Notes: a model not told the origin generated them from the sequence alone. A stretch of DNA of 64,000 bases from Allodiplogaster sudhausi (GCA_945643635.1 CALZFC010000029.1:3759501-3823500); one strand, 5' to 3'; counted from the first letter of the stretch, positions 25,297 to 37,892 are shown. Translations and numbers: made by a program.

Positions 25297-25978
25297 TTAG
25301 TTCTGCTGCTTCCAGAACGAGCATCCTTCTTTGAGTTGCGCCTTTCCTCCGGCCGGCTGACGCAGCACCGTGTTGCAGCAAACGCACACCGCGACCGACT
25401 TAACGTAGCTGAAAAAAATAAGGATAACTTCTATCGCTTCCGTTTCGGATTAAAAACATTAAATATATATCGACATATCGATTTCGCGTTGTGAAAGAGT
25501 GAAGAATATCATTTCCATTGATGAATCATATAACAGGGCAGTCATGACCTTCATCGCAGCTTCTAATGGCTTGAGACTTACATATACATGCTAACTCTTG
25601 TTGAGAACCAAAACAAAACAACTAAGAAGTCATGGCCTAAATTAATCCTCAATGTACACGCCAAAATTTCTGGTGGTTATCGAAATCATCCGAACTCAGC
25701 GAGAAAGTATATAGCAGCAATTATTCAATTCCATTCCCGCTTCCCAGTGATGTTATTCAAAAGGAACAAGGTCATGCCGTTTCAAATCAAAGACCCAACA
25801 AATAGAAGCTATCCATTTAAAAAGGCTGGCTATGAACCTGAAGACGGTGGTGATCTTGTAACAGCCGGGGCACTTGACGTCCATGAAGAAGGAGTTCGGG
25901 TGCTGGACGAGGCGCTTGTGGTTGCAGCGCTCGCGTTCCTTAACCGGGTCCTGATGCAGAATATCATGCGAGCGGCAT
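25297..25978 (-). pseudogene. rps-27: Ribosomal protein S27 copy with a 2-nt deletion near the start
   Basis: Exon 1 (25838-25978) encodes MPLA and then, in another frame, [40 protein letters not shown] and TVF. Exon 2 (25297-25408) encodes [18 protein letters not shown] and ends [10 protein letters not shown]. The two exons total 253 bp. Restoring two missing bases after codon 3 gives exactly 84 residues, the family length. All four zinc-finger cysteines (CPGC and CVCC) remain. Several normally invariant positions differ (HAQTVV to YVKSVA, and the RRK before the C-terminus). Because it keeps an intron it is a DNA-level duplicate and not a retrocopy. The frameshift and substitutions point to a pseudogene. 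A sequencing error at the start is the alternative. Confidence 0.78.
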
Positions 25979-26651
25979 CTTTCAGTGAACTTCTAGTCGA
26001 GCGAGCTGCTGGAAAAGGAACAAGTTGGCAAGGTTCCAAGAATGATTTAACTCAAATTCGAAATATGATGTTCATGATGCAATAAGCCTTCAAAGAAAAG
26101 GACAAAGACTAAAAAATAAAATTCTCAAACACATAAAAAAATTTTTAAACTCACGAATGTTAGCACGATATATACGGTTCATTAAATGTGCGTAATGCAC
26201 AGTTGTATGAAACATTGGCAATTCAAAAAGAAAATGAAAATGAAAGAGTGAAAAACCTCGAGAAAAGATGAAATCGGTCGAGCCGACGGAACGCAACGCG
26301 GTTTGGTCCAGAACGAGACGGCTCACTCGAAGCTGGCAGCCTGTTACGAATAAAGCGGCCAAATCAAAGTTTTTAAAACAAACAGTGAAAAGCGGCATTT
26401 CAACATGAAATATTTGCATTGTAAAACTCAAGCTGAGAAGATGTTGTCAAAACGCCAATTCAAAATTCGCGCTCGCTCGCTAGGCTGCGCATCAACCGCG
26501 ATACTCAGTCTGAGCGTGCTCGGCTTTCATACGAGTTTGGACGCGTTTTCTTCGTTTTTTTTATATTTCGTTGTTCCGCTTTATTAAAATCTTTTTATCA
26601 AAAAAATCAATGTAATGGTTCAATGTTATTGATGTCTTAAGCTACTTTTAG
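25979..26651. other. Intergenic region, no gene seen
   Basis: I see no exon or repeat with support here. Short open frames lack homology and compositional signal. Confidence 0.35.
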
Positions 26652-27422
26652 TGGCGACATTGCGGAAGGCGTCGTAGTGCTCCCCAACCGGCGCCACGGG
26701 ACGCGAGGGCCTACATCTGGGGTATGTTTGTGATTTATTGTTTTGGCTTTTATTTTTATTTTTGCTAATTCAATTTATACTGTTCGGGGCTATGCCCCTG
26801 ATCTCTCAAATTATTGCACCTTTTCGCTTTTTATGAACTAACACTTGAATTTAGTATAAATCCTCTTGATCACTTTGATTCGGTAATTTTTTGTGCAGAT
26901 CTGCGTGAAGTTCGCCCATATGATGATTCGGCCGACTCGACGGTGGGCGCCGAGAGAGCATCCCGGCGGCGAGCAATGACTCGTCTTCGCGGGTTTGTTT
27001 TCTGTTAAATATACCTGGCAGAGCCATGCGTATACCAAGGGTTCGCTGTTCTTAAGCATATATTAGAATATGTTTTTTTTTCTTTTTTTTCCTTTTTTAT
27101 TCTTTTCTTTTTTATTCTTTTTTATTCTTTTTTATTAATTGAAATATATTTTGCTTTGTAGTTGCGGTCGGAGAACCCGGCCGCCGGCGCCAGCGATCGC
27201 GAGGTCCGACGCCTTGAAAGGTTTATCCTTTTTTTTATAAAGACATGTAAAACCTTTATCTTTTAAATGTATTTTATCTTATGTTCATTTTTATTCTTAT
27301 AATTTATCTTCCTCGTGCATCCCTTAAAGCGGAATGCAAGTGTGATAATCTTGGCTTGTGTTCCAGCCGATTTTGTAAGTAGGGGGATTGATGGGTGCTA
27401 TACCTGTTTGGGGGGGGCATGA
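26652..27422 (+). CDS. Small GC-rich four-exon gene or fragment, Arg-rich product
   Basis: Four GC-rich blocks in AT-rich DNA are bounded by splice sites and join in one open frame: 26652-26721, 26899-26992, 27162-27220, 27367-27422, with phases 1, 2 and 1 and a TGA stop. The product includes RDARAYIWDLREVRPYDDSA, TVGAERASRRRAMTRLRG and ADFVSRGIDGCYTC. The 5' end is unresolved: the first block follows a TTTTAG acceptor and no start codon is evident, so an upstream exon is missing or lost. I do not recognise the family. The Arg-rich composition could reflect a transposon-derived or nucleic-acid-binding protein, but that is a guess. Confidence 0.35.
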
Positions 27423-27762
27423 TGTTTCTCGAACACATTTTCTTATTTTCCACAGATTTCCACGGATCTCAAACAAGAATCATGGAGTCTTCCTTATCAT
27501 GGCTTTAGAAGAAAAAAACGTGATGCTACGCTGTCTACAAATTGCTTTGAAGTGTAAATATTTACGTATATTTCTAACAATAACTACGTGTTGGAGAATG
27601 TCCTCTAAGCTGGCCTGTCAAAAGATCCCCAAATAGCTTGGCAGCGTAACATTATTAATTTGCAGAGCGAGCTTAATTCTGCTGCAACATTCTTGCCCTA
27701 GCAAGAAAATATTTTGAGAGACGATAAGTGGAAGTGATAAATCAAAGTCAGACAAAAAAGAA
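27423..27762. other. Non-genic stretch with a dispersed repeat
   Basis: Bases about 27550-27720 resemble 12260-12440 (shared GTGTAAATATTTA, CTAAGCTGG/CTAATCTGG, GTCAAAA). The nature of the repeat is unknown. Confidence 0.4.
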
Positions 27763-28071
27763 ATGCTGAATTTCAATGGAATTCCAAAGGTCAACAAGAG
27801 ATGTGTCTCATACTGTGCGCGTCTTTCATCCTCCATGTTTTCTGAATCCTTAATCCCTTATTTTTTGCCTACGTCTGACGAGCTTATAAATGCATACTAC
27901 GAGCTGCCCATTACTTTCATTACAAAAGCCGTCGGAGTATTACTCCTGACATATTGCATAATGCGTGGTTTCTGTGCTATCTTTTCTCTCTCGCTCTGGT
28001 GGTATTTCCTCATGCTACCAGACCTTCTCGGCATATTGTCTACTTTAGCTAGATACATATATCCTCATTAA
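27763..28071 (+). CDS. Possible small membrane protein, 102 aa, unrecognised
   Basis: A single open frame carries two likely membrane segments (about residues 50-66 and 70-98). It ends 133 bp before the receptor start at 28205. It has no recognised motif and does not match any receptor exon of this cluster. It could be chance, a fragment, or one exon of a larger gene. Confidence 0.25.
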   Translation: MLNFNGIPKVNKRCVSYCARLSSSMFSESLIPYFLPTSDELINAYYELPITFITKAVGVLLLTYCIMRGFCAIFSLSLWWYFLMLPDLLGILSTLARYIYPH

Positions 28072-28183
28072 CGAAATAAAATTTAAATATTCACTGAAGG
28101 TTCTTCAATTTGCAATGAGAATTACACAAAGTCCGCATTGAAAACTGCTGTTCTTTCCTTATAGTTAAATCTAGCTGCTACAA

Positions 28184-28189
28184 TTTCAG
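28184..28189 (+). promoter_or_regulatory. TTTCAG acceptor 15 nt before the receptor start
   Basis: ATTTCAG ends at 28189 and ATG follows at 28205. This is the tightest spacing among the receptor copies and typical of a nematode spliced-leader acceptor. Confidence 0.55.
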
Positions 28190-28204
28190 GGCTTCCGCGA
28201 CCGG

Positions 28205-30558
28205 ATGGGGAATTTGTCCGAGATTCTGACGGTGGTTGCGGCTACCTTGGGTATCTACACGAACAGCCTGCTTGCCTTCCTGACTCTCCAGCCGCTCGCG
28301 AGAGTCAGCATCGGCAACTACCGTCTGCTGCTGCTCGCCTTTGCCTGCTCCAACATTGTCTTCTCTCTCAATCATGCACTCATTCGGCCGGTTGGCACTT
28401 TCTTTCCTTAAAGTATCCAAAAACTCACGTTTGAATTCCCGCGTTTTTTCCTGAACCGGGCGAGAGTCTTCTCGCTCAATAATGCCGTTTTACATTACTT
28501 GTTTGCTCTAATATAGTCTACAATAGTACTATATACTTTACTGTACTATAATATATTCTACTATATGCTATACACGATATACTAAATACAATAGTCTGCG
28601 GACGCCTATGCAGGTCGTCTACTTTACCCCTACCGGTTTTCTCTACTTCTCCGAGCTCGCTCCTCGCCTGCCCTACTACGGCGGCATGGTTATCAGCGGC
28701 ATATTTGTCCTGATGTTCTACCAAACATTCATTCTGCTCGCACTTCACTACGTCTACCGATGGAACGCCATCTGCCAGTAAGAGGAGAAAAATTAAATAA
28801 ATTCCCTGTGCGTGTTTTTGTTGTTGATTAAAATTGATTCTTATTCACTGTTTATGTTTTCCCTGATTAGTATGATCACCTTAATTATAGAGGAAGGTGA
28901 TTCTAGTAAAACTGAAGCCAAGTTTAGACACTGAATGATATATGAACTACCTTCACAGGCCATCATACCTGGAATGGATCAACAACTGGAAAGTATGGAA
29001 GGCGGCGCTGCTGCTCTTCATCCTCTCATTCTCCTACAATCTCTTGTTCGACGTCATCCTAACAAGCTGCGCGCCTACTGAGTATTCGGACAACGTAGTG
29101 GACAATGTCGACAATATGCGGACAAATGTGTTTCATGTAGCCTGCCATCCTTTTTTCACACTTCCTTAACTCACTCTGTATATACTTTGAATCTTCTAAC
29201 TTCTCATATGTATATAGAAGTTGCTCCTATCAATTCTGCTTTTCAGCTCGTCGCCAAACTGCCACTGCTCGAGCTGTACGAACTCGATCCAAAGCGACAC
29301 TCCTACTTTGCGCTCAACGTCTTTGTTAGTATGGTCGCTAATATCTATGAAAGTTATGATTTATTGAACTTTTTTTCAATGAAAAAATGTTGACCATTTG
29401 ATGCCATTGTACTAATTCAGATGCCTGACAAGAATGGCAGAATGAAGTTTTATATGCCACACGTACTTGCAACATGTGGCTGGTCCTCGCTAATGCTTGG
29501 TTAGTCGGAAATTAGTCAGACATAATGTGCTATTCTATTTCACAGGTTGCTCACCAAAAAAATAGCCGCTGATTGTGAGTGAAAATCGCACGCGCGCGAA
29601 TGAGCGTACGAAGAGCGGCGGCGGCTATTTGAATTGCAATTTGGTATTTTTTCGGTGATCGGCTTCCTTTAAGCCACGGGCGCCCTCATCGCCTTCTGCA
29701 TCATTCGAATTCGACACGCTTTCAAGACGATCGAAATGTCGGAGAAGACGCGTGAGCTGCACAGACAGCTATTCAAGGCGCTCCTAATTCAGGTCCCTTC
29801 ATATTTATAACATCACTCTAATCGTATGCATTTATGAATGAACAGACTGAAGTGTTTGCACACTCTCAAATATAAAAAATGCATGAAAAAAACATCACTT
29901 GTAAAAAAAAATTTTTTTACGCTGGCTCATAGCATTTGTGTAATAAATTGATACGTTAATTAACATCAATTAATTTGGGCCATTCTAGACCCTCATCCCA
30001 TCACTCCTCTCATACCTTCCGATGTCGCTGATCTTTCTCTCACCGCTCACAGGTGCAAACATGTCTAGAACGCTTTTTTCACTTAATTGAAAGGAAAAGA
30101 GTCTTCTTCAAAGAGAACAAACAAGAATTTAAAAAAAAAGATGTAAAAGTAAAGGAAAGAGTGAATTTATTTCAAAGAGAAAATAAACGGGCAAAACTTT
30201 AATTACAATTGTATATTTAGTAGTTCGGTGAAGAAAAAAACCATAATAATCAGGCATTGATCTCGGGAATGGCGGCTTGATTCTGATGCGCATCACGGTC
30301 ATCTTCCCGATTACGGATCCGCTCATCGTCATCTGGTTCGTCAAGTGCCTGCGACAGCAGGTTCGTATACTCAAAAATCCCCGGGCGGCGGCCACTTCGA
30401 CTACCAAAAGCCACGAATAGTTTTTCGGCATCATCATTTTTCAGGTCGCAGAGATGTACATGTGTAGGAGCATGAGCTGGCTGCGGTCCTCAGACGTCGG
30501 CCCCGAACTGCCAAACTCGTTCACGACTGCTGCATCCGACATGAGATACACGAAATGA
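28205..30558 (+). CDS. Str-type seven-transmembrane chemoreceptor, intact, 348 aa
   Basis: Nine exons: 28205-28390, 28614-28777, 28959-29094, 29247-29324, 29421-29499, 29674-29792, 29989-30052, 30254-30360, 30445-30558. They join in frame to 1,047 bp (348 residues). Landmarks are SIGNYRLLLLAFACSN (TM2), LLALHYVYRWNAICQ (after TM3), YLEWINNWKVWKAA (TM4), CGWSSLMLGATGALIAF (TM5), KTRELHRQLFKALLIQ (third inner loop) and FPITDPLIVIWFVKCLR (TM7). No stop or broken splice site is present. The exon 6 acceptor is AAG, as in the paralogs. It is the closest intact relative of the pseudogene at 14864-22354. Expected role: odorant or pheromone receptor in a sensory neuron membrane, ligand unknown. Confidence 0.9.
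29550..29673. mobile_element. Small MITE-like inverted repeat in receptor intron 5
   Basis: CACCAAAAAAATAGCCGC near 29550 faces GCGGCTATTT and TATTTTTTCGGTG near 29625-29656. The sequence after the right end (CTTCCTTTAAG) also follows a related element in intron 6 of the gene at 32802 (34780-34955). The exon 6 acceptor therefore lies at the element's edge. Confidence 0.35.
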
Positions 30559-32748
30559 TTCATTTCCCCGCGACCGACCTGAACTCATGATGAAAGGGAA
30601 GACAAATGATCACTTTTACCCATATTTCTCCGTTATTCTTTCTCTTTTACCCATATTCCGTTTGTATGTATAATTCCCGTCCTGCTTTTCACTGAATTTG
30701 ATTTATCATGCTTGCCACATCATCATTTTAACCTACTCATTTTAGCAATTTATACATCGTTTTTCAAGGCAACGCAATAAAACAAAGTTTTATTCAGTTT
30801 ATATGTATGTACATATATCTAATACATTGCTGCATACGTCCCAACTATCCGGGGACAAATTTTATTTCAACTACTGACAACCTATTTAAGAAACATATCG
30901 TTTCATGTTCATTCCGTTGGAGCTTATGGGCTACGCACTCATTCTGTGATCGAGCAGATGAGACGCAGAAAGTGAAATATCTTTGAAATTTAAAAAGTTA
31001 ATCTCCACGCATATTGCATCGTCTGAAAGATTTGTGTAGTCTGTCCAGGCATTCCAAAGTAAACATACTGCGGCTTATGAGCTCATGGAGCTTATAATTA
31101 TTCCTGAAGATAGAGAATCTTGCCCTATCGAGAATGTATTACGATTCTCTTCCGTACCCGATCTCACCAAAGGCGAAGTACTGGGACATCGCTACCAGAC
31201 TGATGTGAATTAAAACATTTCCGTGCCCTGCCTAATTGTAGGCTGGAATGTGCCATTATGTAGTTCAGTTCTTCACTAAGTTAGAATGAATAATGCACGA
31301 GATTAAGCATATCTTCACCTTCACGCTTGTCTACAACTTTCTGCATACAATAAACTGGGAGGATTATAGAATCGCGTTGGTGAGTAGCCTGTGGTAGAAT
31401 TGTATCTCTTGTTTGTCTTTGCTGCGTCTCGCATAGTGTTATCTATCAGTCAACAACATCGAAATATCGAAGCATATACGCACAATGTATGCATGATTCA
31501 AACGGTCACTAAAGGAAGGCGATCATCATCGAAACAGTAGGCGGAATACTTGAGAGGTATTTTCTGTACGATTAAAATATTTTAATCGTTTTGTGACTCA
31601 AATTTTGAGAGTATTCGTAAGCAGAATTCTTCCATTTTGATAATTTAGATTGTCTTTTAACGATCAACACAAGATACATACATTGGTTATAGTTATGCGT
31701 TCAGTTCACACAAGTGGAGTACGTAATATTTATTTTTAAAAAAATTTAAAATAAACTTGAGCATGTGTAAAAGATGTGTCTGCCTACCACGGAAGATGCC
31801 ATGAACAAGAACAGCGGACAAAGGTCGCTAAAACATTTTTTTTTTGACGGTGTCCGATGAATACCAATGAATACCAAAAATTACAGATTACTTACAATCA
31901 GAATAACAAAATTAACAGATTACAAAACCATCCACCATATGTGAACGCACTTTCTGCCATCAATATTTTCATTTCCTAGTTTCCAAGTACTGATGTCCTT
32001 TCTAATCGATATGAAGTTCATCATTCATAAACCGTCAATCGTAATTGCATATCCACAATGTGTCAATAGTGTCTTTTTTCATTTTCAATTCAAAACGGTT
32101 CTATCTTATGTTGATTCAATTATATGGATATAACTACTGCATAAACATATTTTTTGTAGAGCAATGAAAGGGCATCATTCGATATCTTCACGAGATGTTA
32201 AAAAAACTACCGGCAGCAGCATTACATATAATATGAGGACGAGAACAAATCTTGTTATTTAGACACACTAACATCATAAATGTATGTATATGTGTGAGGA
32301 AGCATGAAAATGACACAACTGTCTCTCAATAAAGTGTCGTCATGGCAATCTGTCATCTTTAATGAACAAAAGTCATTTCGAGTACATGTACTTTCGAGAA
32401 TACCATAATATTTCGTAAAGATAAGAAGTTGAAATAATTAACTATTACTTTTACACTTTTTGCTGGTCACGTATTCGATGAAATAGCATGATACTAATGC
32501 ACGAAAACAAATCCAAATGTATTCGTGAGAGGTTTTCAATCGCCTATGTCTGACATGAATATGTATATGCACATATAATAAGTTTACGGAAACAACGAGT
32601 TGAACCCAAGGCTTGACAGAAGCTGTAAACTTAATTTCTTTTAGATGACAACATGTATGACACACGTAGGCACTACATTTCTTTTAGGTAGAATGAAATA
32701 ACGTTCGTGGGTTCGTTGTATTCTCTTTCATCCTCTTTCATGCTTGTG
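30559..32748. other. Intergenic region: receptor 3' flank then next 5' flank
   Basis: Bases 30559-30760 align with the 3' flank at 22355-22560. Bases about 32160-32400 align with the 5' flank of the receptor at 6049 (5430-5700). I see no gene between. Confidence 0.5.
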
Positions 32749-32754
32749 TTTCAG
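32749..32754 (+). promoter_or_regulatory. TTTCAG acceptor 47 nt before the receptor start
   Basis: TTTCAG lies upstream of ATG 32802, parallel to the sites at 6011 and 28184. It is a candidate spliced-leader acceptor. Confidence 0.45.
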
Positions 32755-32801
32755 CATAGAATTTTAAACAAGTCACTTTTCAAAGATAACTGATCACCAA
32801 G

Positions 32802-35800
32802 ATGTGGAGCGATATGGAAGAGGATGCAGTTGAAGTGCTCACAATTGTGGCTACGGCTCTGGCCATCTGCACGAATGGAATCCTGGCCTTCCTGACTCTC
32901 CAGCCGTTCGCGAGAGTCAGCATCGACAACTACCGCCTGCTGCTGCTCGCCTTTGCCTGCTCCAACATTGTCTTCTCGCTCAATCATGCACTCATTCGAC
33001 CGGTTGGAATTTTTTTCCTTTTAAAGGAGTACGAAACAACCATAATATATTTGAATTTTTTTTAGATTCTCTAAATCTCATGTTCTCTCGCCCTTTAGTC
33101 TGGCAAGAGAAGCGCGAATTCAAGAGTGGCTTTTTGGGCCCCTTTAACGATCACACGCTATTCGCAGCTGAACATCACAGGTAGTCTACTTCACGCCCGT
33201 CGGACTCCTCTACTTCTCCGAACTCGCGCCAAGTCTGCCGTACTTTGGTGGAATGATGGCTGCGGCGCTGTTCTTCCTCATGTTCTACCAGACATTCATT
33301 CTGCTCGCATTACATTACGTCTATCGATGGAACGCCATCTGCCGGTAAGTCAAAACTGAATTGTAAGCAATACTCGTATACTCAAGTCACAATCCTGCGT
33401 TACAGCATGATACAAATCTAACAACACTTTTCCAAATGGTAATGCGAGAAGAGTAAACGACGAAAACTGTTACTGAACTCGTCAATACAACAAATAAATG
33501 TTCGATAGGCCCTCCTACTTGGAATGGATAAGCAACTGGAAAGTGTGGAAGGTCGCTCTGCTTCTATGCCTTCTTTCATTCGCGTACAATCAACTTTTTG
33601 CACTCATTCTCGCCTGCTGCACGCCTTCGGATTTCTCGGACGATGTCTGTGGGCTTTTCCTTCTTTTTTCCTTTTCTCTCTTATTTTGCTCATTAGATTT
33701 TCTATCATTAGAAAGTTTTTCATAAATCTTGAGTTGGTTTTTTTTCTCATTTCTCAGCTTGTCTCCAAACTTCCAATCTTCGAGCTGTACGAAATCGACC
33801 CGAATAAACACTCCTACTTTGCTCTCAATATACTTGTTAGTGGTTTTATCTTAAAAAAAACCAAAAACAGAAATGAAATAATTGAGTATGAAAAATGCAT
33901 TCCTTGCTAGAAAAAAAGGACGATATGCATTACCAAAATTGCCTGGCGTGCCAAACGGATTGGAAAGAGATAGAAGAACGGACGAATTGAGGAACACTGC
34001 TTAATCACAAAAATCCCGAGTCGGCCGTACAAAATGCGGAGAATGTTTAGTCGAGTTATAAAGCTTATAAACATCAAATATTATCGAATCACTTGAATCA
34101 CTAGACTAATCTAAAATTAAAGGCCTTAACTGAGCATTTGGTCAAAAAGTGTATTCCGATAAAAAAAATAATGTGATATTTTTTAACAGTGCATAAATAT
34201 TGACAGAACGTGAATTATCGATTGCCTAATTGAGCTGCCGGACCAGCATGGCGACTTGAAGTGGAACGTGCCGCACGTACTTGTGACTTGTGGATGGTCG
34301 GTGCTAATGCTTGGTTGGTGGCTTCCTCGGGATGTCAATTCGGATTGATTATTTTGATGTTATTTTGTTCTTACTAAAACTTTCTTACTTAGAGGAAAAC
34401 TAACAAAGAAACATTATTAATGGCAAAGTTCCGAAATGTTTATAAAGAAAATGGTATGCTAGACGAGAGAAGCAGAGAGTAAAGTACGGTAGAATTTATG
34501 CTCAATCGACAGAATCTCTTAAGCCACGGGCGCCCTCATCGCCTTCTGCATCATTCGAATTCGACAAGCTTTCAAAACGATCAAAATGTCGAAGAAAACC
34601 CACGCGCAGCACAGGCAGCTCTACAAGGCACTCCTGATTCAGGTCAGAAATTAGAATTTTTAGCAAAAATTATAACGTTTCATTTTCGATTTCATCTAGA
34701 GGGTACATGGCCCTAAAGTTTCAGAGCCCAATACGACAGTCAGACGACTTGATAATATTTCGAATTCATATAAAGGATCACCGAAAATTTATATGATATT
34801 TAAAACTGCCGCGCCCCTTCGTACTCTCATTATTTTCACGTAGCGGATTTGTGCGACCTGCGAAATAGCACGTGAGTATTAGAGAGAGGAATCACAGGGC
34901 AGACACGGCAATTCGAACCTGTATTTAATATTTTTCGGTTATCGCCCTCCTTTAAGCCATTTTTTCCAGACACTCATCCCGGCTGTCTTCTCCTACCTTC
35001 CGATGACGCTGATCTTTCTCTCACCGCTCACAGGTTCAGAGTGACATTTTAAAGTAGATTTAATTTGCATTAGCAGTTGCACTTGAGAACTACTGAAGTA
35101 CTCTTTATCAGATACTAAATACTTAAAGAGTTAGGAAAGTATTTTAGATGTAAGAATTTTCTTTAGCGTTACATATATATGTTTGTAACTGCATCTTCAT
35201 CAATGTTATGTTGTCGCACTATGTAACATCATGTATTCGATTAAAGACATACATACATACAGTACCGTGCAAAAATATACGAACACTAACATATTTTGCT
35301 ATATTTTCTTTCAAAGTAGATGAAAGTTAATAAAATTTTCAGGGTTGCTTCATCATATAGGCAGAATACTAATAGTAGATTATTGGCTTTATTAAACGAC
35401 TAATGAGCGGAAAAAATCAATAACTCAAAATCACCCACACATTTAGGCGTGCTGTACAAAATAATTTATTTCTTTGATATTAGGGTAGCTTTTATCAGAA
35501 AAATGGTTAATCTGCATTCTAGAACCTCTCTGCGATAACTTTTTGTCCTAATTGTGATTTAATCATATGCCTTCAGTTCGAGATTCATTCCCTCAGCCTT
35601 TGATACATAAGGTTCAGCGGGATAAAATTGATGATTTATTGTCATAAATTTAGTAATAATAATGTCCATATATTCGCAGCTTATCACTGAACTATTTCAA
35701 ACGGTTAATTGAGCTGCGAAAATTAAAAAAACTAACTATTTATATACACTTTAAACACGGCGGTTAACTTTGGCCTGCACCGCAGAAGTGCTAAAATTGG

Positions 35801-37892
35801 TGTTGTGCAGGGGTCCGTGTTTGGACAACGGCTTTGACTATCTATAATGATAGGGAATAAGCTTTTTCACGTTCAGAAGCCCTATTGCATCCCTGGCTTG
35901 ATCTGGCCACAAGGAACAGTAGATCGTTTGAATGTACCCTTGCATGGAGTAGTACGGTGTATTGACAACTGTCTGTTCTAGATCAATCACAACTTACTCC
36001 ATTGCATCGATTAAGGGGAATTTTGACTGGATCAAAACATTTTGGGTTTAGTTTCAAGCCTTGTTGGGCACGGTACTACTCTAGGCCAGGGTAGATTCAA
36101 ACGATTTACTCCTCCCTTTGTGTAATCCTGAAGCCAGGGATGAAATAGGGCTTCTGAACGTGAAAAAGCCTATTCACTATCATTATAGATAGTCAAAGCC
36201 GTTTTCCAAACACCGACCCCTGCACAACACCACTTTTTGCACTTCTGCGGTGAGGGCCAAAGTTGACCGCGGTGTTCAAGTTGTTTACAAATAGTTTGCA
36301 ACTAATTTCCACAGTTCAGCTAACCATTTCAATTAGCTTAGCAATTACATACGAATATTTGGACATCATTAACGCTCAAGAAATAGCGGTAAATAATTGA
36401 ATTTATCCCGCTGAACTTTCTTCATTTGATACCGAGTGAATGAATCTCGAACTGAAGGTAGGGAACATGTAACGGCATAGGATTAAATCAGAATTAGATC
36501 AAAAAGTTATCGCAGGGATGTTCTAGAATGCAGATCTACCATCTATCAAAATTAAACTACCAAAAAAATCCAAGAAATAAATCATTTTGTCTTGCATGCC
36601 TAAATGGGCAAAACTGGGTAATTCGAATTATTGATTTTTATAGCCCTGTATTGGATCAATGAAACTAATAATCTGCTACTATAATTCTGACGGCATACTG
36701 AAACAACCCTGAAAATTTCATGAGGTTTGGTCAACGATGAATGAAAATAAAGTAAAATATCATGGTGTTCGTATCTTTTTGCACGGAACTGCATCTTTAT
36801 ATCTACGAAAATATTTTCAATGAAATTTGTTCATTATCTGCCTGACATTATTGTATGTATGTAAATGTAAATATACCGTATTTTCTCTATTAGTACCCCC
36901 GGGGTTCTATTTTTCAATACCCTTGCGAGAGGGGGGCACTATTAGAGGGAGGGGTTCTACTGGAGGGAGGGGTACTATTTTTCAATGTGAGACAGTAAAA
37001 GTTTGATAACAACATTTTCTTCTCAAAAAAAGAAGAATCATAGCTCGAATTCATAGGAATCAGCACTGGAATATCCATTTTACCACACATTTTGAATGAA
37101 TTTGCAATCAGTTCATTGGAGAGAGCATCCCATGCCTCCAGGATCCATTCGAGGTACGTCTCGAGCTTAGATATTAGGGTGTTAGGGGGGGCACTATTGG
37201 AGGGGGGGTTCTACTAGAGGGAGGGGTTCTATTTTTCAATAGCTTTATCAGAGGGGGGTACTATTAGAGGGGGGGTTCTAATAAAGGGGGGGTACTAATA
37301 GAGAAAATACGGTATATATATATATATTATATATATATATATACTTTTAAGCTTTCAATCAGTATTTCAGGTATTGATCTCGGGAATGGCGGTTTGATTC
37401 TGCAGCGAATCACGGTCATCTTCCCGATCACTGACCCGCTCATCGTCATCTGGTTCGTCAAGTGCTTGCGTCACGAGGTCTGCTCGAGTATTTGCGAATT
37501 AACACACATGCAATACAAATATACATATATTATGCTTTTATATAAGGTCTTTTCGATTTAATCTTGAGAACGCTTATAATAAACAAAAATGAGACTGTTC
37601 AGATAATTTATCTGTACATACATACATACATATCTATAGTTTCGAAGAAGAGATTAAAACTAATCGATCATATGTTTCGATTGCTAGAACTAAGCATCCG
37701 TCTCCTTTTAGGTCTTTAGCCTATGGAATAACTCCTCGGATTTTGCTAGTTTTCTTGGCTTTCTTCTCTCTTTTTCAGATCTCCGAGGTGCGCCTCTTCA
37801 AGTGGATGACTTTGTTGAAGGCAGCAGTCATCAAGCCCGAGATGCCAATCTCGTTCGCGACTGCCGCATCAAAGACGAGAGACGCAAAGTGA
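32802..37892 (+). CDS. Str-type seven-transmembrane chemoreceptor, intact, 353 aa
   Basis: Nine exons: 32802-33002, 33181-33344, 33509-33644, 33758-33835, 34235-34313, 34524-34642, 34970-35033, 37371-37477, 37779-37892. They join in frame to 1,062 bp (353 residues). Landmarks are SIDNYRLLLLAFACSN, LLALHYVYRWNAICR, YLEWISNWKVWKVA, CGWSVLMLGATGALIAF, LIPAVFSYLPMTLIFLSPL and FPITDPLIVIWFVKCLRHE. Intron 7 is 2.3 kb because it holds a foldback element and a MITE (35260-37314). The exon 5 acceptor is TTGAG. No stops are seen. The gene is probably functional if the large intron is spliced efficiently. Confidence 0.88.
35260..36791. mobile_element. Complete long-arm foldback element in receptor intron 7
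   Basis: Both termini are present: CAGTACCGTGCAAAAATATA at the left and the complement of CAGTTCCGTGCAAAAAGATA at the right. Arms of about 700 bp are inverted copies of each other around a core of about 110 bp near 35960-36070. The termini resemble Tc1/mariner ends, and TA lies just left of the element. There is no transposase. Relative to 13119-14459 it is inverted and complete. Confidence 0.8.
36874..37314. mobile_element. MITE, inverted copy of the one at 12590-13036
   Basis: This is the reverse complement of 12590-13036, with ends TACCGTATTTTCTC and GAGAAAATACGGTA. The 82-bp spacer to the foldback element (36792-36873) is the same as at 13037-13118, so the two elements were duplicated as a unit. 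Confidence 0.85.

Noticed and set aside
25588..26085. 165-codon plus-strand frame
   Set aside because: It covers the ribosomal protein S27 exon on the opposite strand and has no homology of its own.
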